DNA from: Adiantum capillus-veneris
Taxonomy: Eukaryota; Streptophyta; Polypodiopsida; Polypodiales; Pteridaceae
Length of the DNA: 62,000 bases
Assembly (NCBI GenBank): GCA_014529385.2
Contig: CM043969.1
Span: 21,207,946-21,269,945 of the forward strand
Direction of reading: 5' to 3'
The position numbers were made by a program, and so were the translations under genes. The notes under the pieces were generated by a model. That model was not told the DNA's origin. It made no database searches and saw only the letters and a program-made list of their open reading frames with translations. The stretch's first letter is position 1. Each line of letters starts with the position of its first letter. This document shows positions 11,099-21,359 of the stretch, piece by piece.

Positions 11099-12468
11099 GG
11101 ACAAGTCAAACATGTCTATCAAGTAGCTGCTCTTACTACAAGAGGCCAAAATATCAATTACACTACTAAGATACCACCTCTTCAATGCTATGAGTGTGGA
11201 GGTCCACATCATGTGGCCGAGTGTCCTATTAGGCTACAAAAGAATGGCACACTAATGCAAACCAATCAAGCGAGCACGTCTACAATGCCAATACTCATGT
11301 GTAATCGATGTGGCATAGATCATTTGATTTCCCAATGTCCAAATAATCCAAATGCACCGAAGATCACGCCATTAAACTTGATTGAGGTTACCGAGGAGCC
11401 ATCACAAAGTACACCTATGGTACCAGTAAACGTACTCACACGAGCATTGCTCCAAAAACAAAATTATATCATGACGAAAGAGACATGGCATCAATTGCCC
11501 AATCTCAAAAAAAGAAGAAAACACGAAGGAAGAGATTGCAAAAAGCAAAGAAGTCAGACCCCAGCTCAAAGACCAACATAGGGACTGGTGACGACCCCGT
11601 ATATATGAACGACACTGAAGAGGATTCTAATTCAGGTGAAACCATGAAGAGCAAAACAACCACTATGATAGAAACCAACAAGGAAGATCTTCATGAGCCA
11701 CAATGGCCAAGATCCAAGAAGAAGATACGAACTTATCCAAACCCTACAGAGGAGATTGAGCGAGTCAAGCAATTAAGGAGTTTGGTAGAAGATACCCAAA
11801 GGGATCTTGAACCAGCACCTAGGCAGATCCAAATTACAAACACCGTGTTCCCTACGCAACAACAACCTCACCAAGTCCATAGACCCTTAGCCATACCTAG
11901 TGTCATCCAAGAAGAAACTGACTTAAAGTTAGGGAAAGTGGGCGTACTCACTTCTTGATGGAAAGAATGTTTACAAAGGGACTACCTAATCCTATCGAAG
12001 AAATGGAGATCCCATCTTCCCCACGTCAAGGGACAGAAGCCCAAAAGGTTCCGTTAAACATTTCCAAATTGATGGATTTCATGTCTTCAGAAGTTAGAAC
12101 CACCATCATGTCCAAACTATATAAAGACCCTGAGCCAGTCTCAGCTCTTCAAGCCTTCCTCAATGGAGAGCTGAAGTTTGGGCTACCACAATTTTCATAG
12201 ATGGATGGAGCTGGGGAGATGCCAATAGAGGAGGAACACTTAGATCCACAACCCAACCTAGATGAGAACCTTGTGGTAGAAATACCTGTTAACAAGTTGG
12301 GATAATACTTTGAGGGTGATGAATCTAATGTGACCATACCAATCACTACTAAGGGATTAAGTGTGAAGGAAATCCTTGATGGTGGCGCTAGGGTTAACAT
12401 TGTGACTAAAAATTGTTGGGAAACTATGGGAAGACCTCACCTTGGGACCACAACCATAGTAGTAAAGA
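11099..12468 (+). pseudogene. B_out gag C-terminus and start of protease
   Basis: The frame continues after the TAA with two more zinc knuckles, CYECGGPHHVAEC and CNRCGIDHLISQC. It then shifts near 11500 and again near 11955. A basic linker is followed by the conserved TYPNPTEEIERVKQLRSLVE segment, which matches F gag. Near 12360 comes the protease active-site region, LDGGARVNI, where most retropepsins have D-S/T-G and D-G-G also occurs in plant Gypsy elements. Homology to B3 stops about 12468, where element E begins. Confidence 0.82.
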
Positions 12469-13784
12469 TCAACCTTAAGGGAATTGGATGCTTTGTGTGT
12501 GACCAAAAGTGTTTGCATATCCCTACATAGGAGGGCGCGAGCCTAGCATGTAGGGGATGAGAGAGAAAGCCACACACACACACACACACACACAAGCCCC
12601 CTTTACACAAAGGGAATGAGGGACACATGTCAGCTCCCTAGGCCAGATGCCCACAAGGTGTACCCAATTCCTATTGGATGGCCTTGGAGGTGGACCAATG
12701 AGAATTAGGCTAGAGTAAATCTAGTTTAATTAATTTAAAAACACTTAATAAAAGAACCAATGAGAATTAAGTCCTCTAGAAGACTATTGGACAGTCTCCC
12801 AAGGGGTCCAATGAGCATTCAGCAGCCCAATGGCTTGCCTGATTCCTATTGGCCAAGAGGCAAAAGGGGTCCAATGAAAGTTTATTTGAATTATTAATTT
12901 ACCTAAAGCTCTCACAAAAGGGAAAAGGGGGACACATGTCAGAAGGCTATCACTTATGCTGCTTAATAGTCATTGGCTTGACTTGGTGAGGTCCAACGGG
13001 GGAAAAGCAAGAGCAAAATAGCAAGAGGGCTCGCCCAAGAGAGGGAGGGAGCTGATTTTTGCAAGGCATTATCACACACACACACACAATCTCATGTGTG
13101 AAGAAAGAGAAGACTATCTCTTCCCAAGCTTTAATGGAGAGCTCATCACCTACTCCAAGCTTGTGAGACAGAAGCCTACATCGACACACTCTTGGCATGT
13201 GGATGCAAATCCAACCAAGAGCCAAGCTTCAATGCATGCTCATCTCCTCTACCAAGCTAATTACTAAGCTAAGCTATGCTAATATGAGTGATTATGTGAG
13301 GAGATGTACATCTTTCTCGTAAGATACTCCTCCTTCCTCTCAATCTACTCTCATACCCTGCTAGCTCTCACCATCTTCGAAGGTGTGTGAGGTCTTGGGT
13401 CTGAGAACGGGGATAATTGATGTTGTGTTTGCTAAGTGTTTTGCTTAGTGCATGAAGCTTTCATCTTCATTGCACTAACTAGTCTTGAAGGAACACAAAG
13501 AATTGTATTGTACCATGTCTCTCTTGATGGGAGAAACCATAATACAAAGCCTTTTGGAGGGGGGACCGGCTCCATGCAAATCCGGTCCTCAACTGTTGTC
13601 AATAGCTTAATTTCTCTCTCTTTTGAAAGTATTGTTGATGCTATCTAACTAGGTGTTATGCTTTTTGTTGCTCTCTCCACCCAAGCACTCTTGTAATTCT
13701 CATTAGGAATCTATTCTAATGAAATGCCCACTATGTTCATGCTAATTTTCGCTACACATAAGTTTTTAGGCCATTAAATGTTAC
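12469..13784 (+). repeat. Element E 5' LTR (left edge approximate)
   Basis: The right end ATGTTACA precedes a primer-binding site at 13787. Only one copy is in the window, so the left edge rests on loss of B homology. It carries CA repeats at about 12571-12594 and 13073-13088. Confidence 0.6.
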
Positions 13785-13786
13785 AT

Positions 13787-13798
13787 TGGTATCATAGC
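13787..13798 (+). other. Element E primer-binding site (tRNA-Met type)
   Basis: TGGTATCATAGC differs at one base from the Copia sites (TGGTATCAGAGC). It lies two bases after the LTR end. Confidence 0.8.
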
Positions 13799-14110
13799 AC
13801 AAGGTTTCTCTTTTCTTGCTCAAGAAGGGAGGTCCTCAAGCTAGCTATAAATGGTTGGTATTATTAATTGCCTGTGAGTAAGTAGAATAGGGATTTTTCA
13901 GCCTTGTAGTGCACCTGCCTTTGTGTAGTTAACGGGGCATCACCGTCGGGATCTATGGTCTTAATAGTGGAGTCCTACGGGGCTTGCCTACGGCTTAACC
14001 ACTATTGAGCTATTAGAAGCTTGACAGGAGCCTGTGTTGTTTTGGTGTTGAAAGACCCTGTCTTCTATTCCTTGCAATTAATGGTATTCGAGCCGTGGGT
14101 ACAGTAGCTT

Positions 14111-14309
14111 GAGTGCTTTTTCTAAAGGGGTAAAGAGGAGTAGCAACTAGGGCTTGAAGTGCCAAAGTACACCTAAAAAGTTTAGTTGTTAGAATGGCTG
14201 ACAATAGTAAAGAGTGCTTTTTTTAAAGGGGTAAAGAGGAGTAGCAACTAGGGCTTGAAGTGCCAAAGTACACCTAAAAGTTGTTAGAATGGCTGACAAT
14301 AGTAAAGAG
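14111..14309 (+). repeat. Tandem duplication across the E gag start
   Basis: A unit of about 101 bases is repeated, starting at 14111 and 14212. Each copy contains an ATG followed by the same first codons (MADNSKE). The first ATG (14194) ends at a stop after ten codons. The second (14289) opens gag. Confidence 0.93.
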
Positions 14310-15744
14310 AGTGAAATTAATGTTGATAACTTTGATTTTGCTAATGAGCAAGCTACTAATGATGCTCCGATGCTTGTTAACTATCTTGTTTCTAGGCTTC
14401 AACAAGCCATGGGCAATCCATCTCTCCAAAGTGAAGTGCAACGGCAGCTCCGTGCTCACGAGATTCTCCAAGCTCATCACCATGACAAGAGAACACCTAG
14501 GAAGCCTCCTTGTGAGATTCCCAAAAGAGGTCTCTCTTCGATTCGGGAAGAAGAAGAGAATCCATACGAAGGGCTCAAGAATTTACTTCTTGATGATGCA
14601 TCTCCTTCCCAAAGGAGAACTCAAGAGCCTCCAGTGAAGGAACGAGAAAGAAGTGAGTCTCCCGCCACCTCGGCGGAGATGGCTCCACGAAGACGGCGGG
14701 CTAAACGCTCTCCATCACCACCAAAGCGGAGAAGACCATCACACTCTTCTCCACACCATAATTCAAAGAGGGATGATAAAAAGCAAGAGAAGAAAAAGGC
14801 GAGAAAGAGGGCACCCTCTTCTCCATCTTCTTCATTCCTCTTATGAAAGCGATGGTGAAGACGCCGAAGATCAAGACAAGAAAAAGGCGAGAAAGAGGTC
14901 ACCCTCTTCTCCACCTTCTTCAAATTCTTCACCTTCTAAAGAAAGTGATGGTGCAACCTTTGAACCATCAAAAAGAAGAGGCCATAGGAAATCCTATGCC
15001 GCATGGAAGAGGTCGTCCAAGTTGAAGAAATTCAAAGAGGGAGGGAAGAGCATCTCTTTCCTTACCTATGATGGTACCTTTGGTGCTACGGACAAAGTCT
15101 TGGCCTTTATCCAACAGTTCGATGCGGCGTTTGGAGATGAGGGCTTCATGGAGTCCTCTAAGCTACGCCATGTAGCTATGCACTTTCAAAAGTCCGCCAG
15201 ACAATGGTGGTCTAGCCTACGAGCCAACGGTGAAGCTCCACGAACATGGAAAGCTTTAAGAGCTTCCATTATGAAGCAGTTTTTGGCCACCGATGCCAAA
15301 GACAAAGTACTCACCGAATGGCGAAGCTTAAAGCTCTCTCCCTATGAATCCATCCACAAATATGTAGACAAGTTTTGGGACTTACAACTCAAAGCCACTG
15401 TCTTCAAAAAGTTGGATTTTGGAGAGCAAAAGCAACAATTTTGTGCGGGCTTAACCGAAGAAATGGCAGAGTATGTCAACTCCCAAAGGCCACGTACCAT
15501 ATCGGCGGTAATACACCATACTATGGTGGCCTCTCGAATCAATTTCCAAATGGGGGCTAAAAGAAATAATAAGCCCATGGAAAACAAGGGTTCCAACGAG
15601 CCTAAGGGGAAGGACAATGTCCAAAAGTCTCCTAAGGGCAACTCCAACAAAGCTAAAGAGAAGGGAGTTTACAAAGGTAATAACAAACTCTCTCCTGAAG
15701 AGCTTGAGCGTTATCGCAAGGATAACCGGTGTTTCAAGTGCTAA
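14289..15744 (+). pseudogene. Element E gag (frameshifted, truncated)
   Basis: The start ATG at 14289 gives an acidic N-terminus, then a long arginine/serine-rich region (KRSPSPPKRRRPSHSSP) in which one block (KKARKR-S/A-PSSP) is repeated. The frame shifts by one near 14835. From about 15050 the second frame is a good Retrotrans_gag domain (FLTYDGTFGATDKVLAFI, FQKSARQWWSSL, then FCAGLTEEMAEYV). It ends at the first half of a zinc knuckle, CFKC, at 15730-15741, followed by TAA. The family normally has the rest of the knuckle and then protease and pol, so this copy is a 3' truncation. Confidence 0.88.
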
Positions 15745-16853
15745 TGGATTTCTCTAAACACCTTATGTCATATGAAATGATTTTAGGACGACCATTCATG
15801 AGGGAAGCACAAATGGTTCACGATTGGTCTAAAAATCATGTCTATTTGCAATTCCAAGACTCTGTCCTTAGAGTGGATTTGGTGACTGGTAAGGTACACC
15901 CCTTAGGGAGTAAAACCGTTATTGATCATCGCTCTGACACCACAGTTCACTCGGCCCCACTACAATATTGTTACACTTGTAAGAAGGATACAGACATTGG
16001 CCAAGATTCTCCTTACATGGATGTGTTACCGGGTATGACAGAATCAGACAATGTGGATTGGGTCCACCTAGCATCAACCATAGACACTTGGGGAAATAGG
16101 GGGACGACCTGGGTAACACCTGAGGGGGATGAAATGCATATACCCTTAAATATGCTACAAGCAATGCATATCGCTTCCGACAAGACTCATCCTAATGTCA
16201 CGAAAAAAACATACAAGTGGGTCCCTAAAGCTTCTTTAGTGACCATAGCTAGTGCTAAAAAACAGAAGCCTTGTAAGAAACGTACCACTCGCTCCAAGAA
16301 AAGTAAGAAAATGTTGCGATGGATCCCTAAACGACTATTGGAAGCCCAAGGCTACTATCAAGGAAATGATCAAATCTGGGTGCCAAAACGTAGATTGTGC
16401 TCTTACCTATCACCTGGCCCAAGTGAGCCCAATGCCGTAGCTCCAAAACGAATCAATGATCGTGGAAAGAAAAAAATCACAGAATGCTACACACCCGCTC
16501 CCGAGCTAGTTTGGGTACCAAAGAAAGAACGATTTGTTCCACCTAGCTCAGGAAGGGGGGAGTCCCATGAAGATTCTAGCTCCTCATGTAATACATCCAT
16601 AGAGGTAAAAGCTTCTACACAGCCTCCATCTATAGTAGTGGACCTCCATGAAGCTACCAAAGAATCCACACCTCCCAGTGTTCAAGAATCACCTAATGAA
16701 CCACTTCAAGTTCAATCCTGGGAGAGTACCTTACCACCCTTGCAGCTTGACGAGGCACCTAGGGTAATAGAAAACTACTGGCAAAAATCCTCACCTATTA
16801 CCAACTGGAACAATTGGTTTCAAAGGGTGACAAGCTCATTTCAAACTGTATGA
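15744..16853 (+). CDS. B_in protease C-terminus, spacer domain and W-x-P-K tail
   Basis: The frame begins at MDFSKHLMSYEMILGRPFM, the C-terminal half of a retropepsin (ILGRPF is the usual I-L-G segment). Its N-terminal half with the active site is missing. A spacer follows with VDWVHLASTIDTWG and the TTWVTPEGDE segment. The same layout lies between protease and RT in element F. Then come four W-x-P-K motifs (YKWVPK, LRWIPK, QIWVPK, LVWVPK) in a basic context, and a serine/proline-rich end. RT, RNase H and integrase are absent; the tail follows the spacer directly. The start shown is only the first ATG after the deletion junction. Confidence 0.75.
   Translation: MDFSKHLMSYEMILGRPFMREAQMVHDWSKNHVYLQFQDSVLRVDLVTGKVHPLGSKTVIDHRSDTTVHSAPLQYCYTCKKDTDIGQDSPYMDVLPGMTESDNVDWVHLASTIDTWGNRGTTWVTPEGDEMHIPLNMLQAMHIASDKTHPNVTKKTYKWVPKASLVTIASAKKQKPCKKRTTRSKKSKKMLRWIPKRLLEAQGYYQGNDQIWVPKRRLCSYLSPGPSEPNAVAPKRINDRGKKKITECYTPAPELVWVPKKERFVPPSSGRGESHEDSSSSCNTSIEVKASTQPPSIVVDLHEATKESTPPSVQESPNEPLQVQSWESTLPPLQLDEAPRVIENYWQKSSPITNWNNWFQRVTSSFQTV
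16550..16560 (+). other. Polypurine tract copy 1 (inside tail gene)
   Basis: AGGAAGGGGGG, identical to the tract at the 3' LTR. Here it is read as part of the codons for GRGES. Confidence 0.6.
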
Positions 16854-16861
16854 TCTACCCA

Positions 16862-16872
16862 AGGAAGGGGGG
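16862..16872 (+). other. Internal polypurine tract, copy 2
   Basis: AGGAAGGGGGG is followed by two bases and TGTT, the same arrangement as at the real 3' LTR edge (18445-18458). It could be a central polypurine primer or the remnant of an older LTR start. Confidence 0.6.
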
Positions 16873-18444
16873 AGTGTTTGCTGACAGTCATCATTCATTT
16901 GTTTCCCTCTCAACCTTTTTCCTTGACCTCTCAATTCCAATCTTAGGGAATGTACATATAAAGCTTTATACTCACAAAAAAAAAGAGCAAGAGCAATTAG
17001 CAAACGAGTATGCACATTAAAGTCAAAACATTGACTCAGACCTACACATGTCACATCTGGTACAGTGAAACAGAACCTATGCCATGAAACACCTTTGATC
17101 CTCATCACTTGAATGATGGAGGGTAGGTAAGATTAGTACGATAGGAGTGTTTCTGTTTTAGAGTTGAGAGATTAGCAAAGTTCTCTTTTCCCACTGATGT
17201 GCCTCCTAGAGGTATTGTTTGTGTTTCATAGTGTGTACAGGAGCGTGTTGCTATTGATAGGATTTGGACCTTCATGGAACCTTCAAATCAAGCACGACCA
17301 TCAACACAAACAGGTGTTTCTTGTCCATTAGCATTGCCCTTATCTTTTTGCATCTATGATTGTCTGCTTTGATTGTGATTGGTAGCATAATATTCAGCGC
17401 ATTGGCTTAGTATCCAACATTTAATTCAATGCAATCTTTTGTCATAATCACTTGTTTAGGTTTTAAAATCAAGCAGTCCGACTAAGCTAGTTTGACCAAG
17501 CTAGGTATTAGAAATCTTCTCTTAATACCATGGGGAATGCCTTCATAATAAGCAATGGTTACTTAGGTTCTTAATCCGATTTAGGCAGCATTGTGTGAAA
17601 TGTACTAGGGCTTTCTAGTGGGCTTAACCCTAGTGACCTTTAGCTTAAGTATTATAAAGGGAGTTTACTAATGTGATGAGCCTGGGGAATGTAACAGTGT
17701 TATATGACCCCCCAAAGTTACAAAATGTAAATGCTAAAAATGAACAAACAAAAAATCAAAGTGCCACAATGTAAAATCTTAAGCTGGAAGAGAAATCTCA
17801 GCTTGATTTGGTACTTCACTCACATGTATCGCCTATGGTACTAGAGCCCTAGAGGTTCCCAGCGTGGGCGCTTTTCCTTGAAAAGCAAAAAACCCAAGGC
17901 ATACAAAATAAGCACACACATCATAATTGAATCAATGTGAAAAGACCTTGGGGGGTCAAAGAAAAAGTAATCAGTCAGGCGATGATTTCATGAGAAATTC
18001 CTTTTATGGTAGCTTAACTACAAAGTTTTCTAGATATAGCCTCTAGTCAGCCCTCGAACATGAATACTTGGCTCTCGCGATTAAACAACTTAATTGACCA
18101 GAGAAAATTAAGAAGCTTACCCATGGTATTAATACTTGATCTCTAGTGCCTTTCGACCGTCAAATTAGTGACCCCAGACTTGTTTAATTTTCTACCTTTA
18201 CATCTGTTTATGCATTTGATTACATTGCAATTTAATGTTCATTGCTATCAAATTGTTTGAAATTCTTTTACCAATCAATGTGTCTACCTAAAACTGCATA
18301 TTCTTTTTAAGAGAATGCAATTACTGTGCCAATGTTGTTTGATTTTGCAGTGACTGAAGAAGGCTAAGGACATTCATCTCAAATGCTCTTCCACCTCGAC
18401 GAACCAGCTTCAACTCAATAGCTTCCGAGGACGGAATCTACATC

Positions 18445-18457
18445 AGGAAGGGGGGCA
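18445..18457 (+). other. B_in terminal polypurine tract
   Basis: AGGAAGGGGGGCA directly precedes TGTTAACC of the 3' LTR. This is the expected plus-strand primer. Confidence 0.88.
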
Positions 18458-18750
18458 TGTTAACCCTCACGGCTCACGGACACCCATCACCTACGACGGA
18501 CGTGTATTATGTATTATTTAGAGTCAGGTACCGGGCTTGTCGGTCCAATAGGGAAAGGTAGAGTGATCGTCGATGAGAGGCGCACTTTAACTTGGACATT
18601 CAAGGGATTAGTTGGTTAAGCATGGGCGCCCAAGTGTGAATGGGGTGAGCTCCTATAAAAGCCAACTAAACCTAATTTTTACTCATTCTCTCATTTGTGC
18701 AATTGAAGAGTGCTCTTGCTCCATCTCCATCTTCTTCTTCTTCACCTCCT

Positions 18751-18786
<36 letters not shown>

Positions 18787-19031
18787 TGTGTGTGCGATCG
18801 AGCATTACGAAGGCACGACGGCGGCGAAGCGGTTGAGCGCGGCACGACTGCAGGTTCTTCTTCATCGCGGCGAGGAATCCACCACGAAGGCGAGCGTAGA
18901 GCGGTGAGTGACACACCTTTTGTTTTCTTGAGCTTGCTAGTTTAGGCTTGTTGTGTGCTTGGAGCCGTTTGTGGCTCGCATACGGTGTATTGGCAAGTCC
19001 CTTGCTTCGACAGTGCGGCAAGGAGCGCACA
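18458..19031 (+). repeat. B_in 3' LTR (574 bp)
   Basis: It runs from TGTTAACC to GGAGCGCACA. Near its start it reads CACGGCTCACGGACACC, shared with the B3 LTR but not with the B_out LTRs. A TATA box (CCTATAAAAGC, 18652-18662) lies about 100 bases before a short GT/GA tract. Confidence 0.85.
18652..18662 (+). promoter_or_regulatory. TATA box of the B LTR promoter
   Basis: CCTATAAAAGC lies in a sensible place within the LTR, upstream of the microsatellite. A weaker version sits in the B_out LTR near 7153. Confidence 0.55.
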
Positions 19032-19740
19032 ATATACTACAAGCAATGCATATAGCTTCTGACAAGACTCATCCTAATATAGCGAAGAAGACATACAAGT
19101 GGGTCCCTAAAGCTTCTTTAGCGACCATAGCTACTGCTAATAAACAGAAGCCTTGTAAGAAACGTGCCACTTGCCCCAAGAAATGTAAGGAAAACGTGAC
19201 GGTGGATTCCTAAACGATTATTGGAAGCCCAATGCTACTATCAAGGAAATGATCAAATCTGGGTGCCAAAATGTAGATTGTGTTCTTACTTGTCACCTGA
19301 CCCATGTGAGCCCAATCCCGTAGCTCCAAAACGAACCGACGATCAGGGAAAGAAAAAAATCAAAGAATGCTACATACCTGCTCCAGAGCTAGTTTGGGTA
19401 ACGTTTTGTTTCACCTAGCTCAAGAAGGGGGGAGTCCCAGGAATCTTCAAGCTCCTCATGTAATGCATCCATAGAGGTAAAAGCCTCTCCACAGCCTCCA
19501 CCTACAATAGTGGACCTCTGTGAAGCTACAAAGAAATCCACACCTCCCAATGTTCAAGAATCACCTGATGAACCACTTCAAGTTCGATCCTAGGAGAGTA
19601 CCTTACCACCCTTGCAACTCGACGAGGCACCTAAGGTAATAGAAAACTGATGGCAAAAATCCTCACCTAGTATCAACTGGAACAATCGGTTTCAAAGGGT
19701 GACGAGCACATTTCAAACGGTATGATCTACCCAAGGAAGG
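19032..19740 (+). pseudogene. B_out W-x-P-K tail (decayed)
   Basis: It starts at a codon matching NMLQAMHIASDKTHPN in B_in and continues through YKWVPK and QIWVPK. Stops and small deletions follow, for example a frameshift near 19198 and a broken last motif at 19395. It ends near the polypurine-like tract at about 19735, as in B_in. Its beginning was cut off by the B_in insertion and the linked deletion. Confidence 0.82.
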
Positions 19741-19999
19741 GGGAGTGTTTGCTGACAGTCATCATTCACTCACTCCCCTCTCAACCTTCCTCCCTGACCT
19801 CTCAATCTCCCAATCTTAGGGAATGTATATATATAAAGCCTTATACTCACAAAAAACAAAAATAGTAAAGAGCAAGACCAATTAGCAAACGAGTGTGCAC
19901 AATAAAAGTCAAAACATTGACGCAAACCTACACATTCATATCTGGTACCCGAAACAGATCCCTATGTTATCAAACACCTTTGATCCTCATCACTCGAGT
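19741..19999 (+). other. B_out 3' non-coding region, left part
   Basis: It matches 16870-17107 of B_in (same TGTTTGCTGACAG start) and is then interrupted by Copia C at 20000. It continues at 25081. Confidence 0.8.
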
Positions 20000-20203
20000 T
20001 GTTGGGATTCAGGCCAACTGGCCAGACATCCCACTTACTACTAACCCATCTACTAACTTAACCATGTATACACTTATTCTTTAATACAACAGAATAATGA
20101 GCTGCAACAATATAACGTTGTTGTGAGCTCCACCCAAAGCAAGTCTCTCTCTCTCACACTGCTCTCGCACTTGCACTCGCACACGCTTCCCGTGGCACCT
20201 TCA
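20000..20203 (+). repeat. Copia C 5' LTR (204 bp)
   Basis: It runs from TGTTGGGATTCAGG to GGCACCTTCA. The CT tract here is only about a dozen bases long. Confidence 0.93.
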
Positions 20204-20205
20204 AC

Positions 20206-20217
20206 CGGTATCAGAGC
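20206..20217 (+). other. Copia C primer-binding site (tRNA-Met type)
   Basis: CGGTATCAGAGC lies two bases after the LTR. The first base differs from the usual T. Confidence 0.88.
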
Positions 20218-21359
20218 AGAGTTTGTGCTTGCCGTTTTCGCGTCCATGCGCGCGTGCACTTTCAAAAGTGCAAACAGGTTTCTGATTTCAGCATCGGCAA
20301 ATTCAGCGTTCCGAGAGCGTTTCTAGTAGGTGTCCAGCGGTTTTACCCCCCTTTTGAAGATGTTCGTGCAGTCGAAAGCTTCATTAGAGCTACGCTTCAA
20401 GAGTTATATTTTTTCAACTCCACTTTTGCTAAAGCTACAGCTACAGGTATAGGTGCAGGACACAGGTGCAGGTTGTTCAAAGACTATTTTGGGATGGTAT
20501 ATAGCCGCTTTATGGCTATTATGTGCTATTGAGATGGTGTTTATGGGCTGATTAGGAGCATTTTTCGGCATCGACATTGTCTCGGGTTTTCAAGGCATCC
20601 ATCTCCTCATAGGTTCTTGCGTACATACATGACATCCAGGTTTCTTACAGGTTGCAGTGTTTAGCATCAGCAAAGATTTCAGTGGGAGTATTTGATGCGG
20701 ATATGCATTGTTTTGGCACTTTTGATAGTGCTTGAGCTCTTTTGAGAGCGGTTTTACTCCCCGCATCCGTAGGGATTTGTTTACTGCTTGCACATTTTGT
20801 TTGGCGCGTGTTTGAGCGCATATACTACACCTTGTAGTATTGTTGATAGTGGATGTACGTTAAGTTGCGGAAACTACCATATGTACCTTTTGTGGAGCCG
20901 ATTTTGCTTGTTTTTGGCAGTCCCGACCGTTTTTGAGACTCGGTTTAGAGCCCTTTCTGAGACTGGGCTGGTTTCTTGTCTGCATAACCTTTTGTGAGGG
21001 TCGATAGCATGAGGTTTTCTTGAGCTGGGGGATTCTCGAATGTTGAGATCCTTTCGATGATACAGGTTGCTGGAGTACCCCTTTTTTCATGGCCTCGCCA
21101 TAGGACATGTATAGAGAGGTCTAGGTGCATTTGGCGCCGTGTTGGCAGTCTTAGGTCAGTTTTTGACTTTTTATGCATAGTTAGTGATAGTTACTGGTTG
21201 ATGCGCCTGTCTTATGCTCTGAGAGCATTACTTTTGATGCGTTATTGATCTCTTGTGATAGTTTTGGATTGAGATTCTGCTAGTTTTTCTGGGGAAACTC
21301 TGTCGAATTTTTTCCAGAATTACCAGTGTTTATCGCCATATTATCTTTAGCTTGCAGCC
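20218..21359 (+). other. Copia C leader
   Basis: About 1.1 kb without a supported gene. The block at 21015-21067 matches the Copia A leader. Confidence 0.6.

Larger units (their letters stand above)
12469..15741 (+). mobile_element. Element E: truncated Gypsy-like retrotransposon
   Basis: It has a 5' LTR of roughly 1.3 kb, a tRNA-Met primer site, a leader, and a gag that stops inside its zinc knuckle at CFKC. Everything after that (pol, 3' LTR) is missing, and the sequence passes directly into the protease of B_in. The left edge is placed where B homology is lost and is uncertain by about 30 bases. No target duplication can be tested. Confidence 0.72.
16854..18457 (+). other. B_in 3' non-coding region
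   Basis: It contains no gene I can support. It holds a second polypurine tract (16862-16872) followed by TGTTT, a TATA-like ACATATAAAG near 16950, a 17-base hairpin GCTTTTC-CTT-GAAAAGC (17870-17886) and a possible intron. The donor would be CAG|GTGTTT at 17314 and the acceptor TTGATTTTGCAG ending at 18350. The region is conserved in B_out (25081-26426) and B3 (51115-52762). Confidence 0.7.
15742..19031 (+). mobile_element. B_in: 3' half of a second family-B element
   Basis: It resumes in the middle of a B protease gene, then carries the W-x-P-K tail, the 1.6-kb 3' non-coding region and an LTR. Its LTR is of the same subtype as that of B3 (50504-51114) and unlike the B_out LTRs. Right after it, at 19032, B_out resumes in its own tail gene, so B_in was inserted there. 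Its 5' LTR and gag are gone, presumably lost in the deletion that also removed most of E. Confidence 0.8.

Noticed and set aside
18458-19031. Pairing this LTR with 6962-7591 as one element
   Set aside because: LTR subtype differs and the flanking five bases do not match; 26427-27105 fits both criteria.
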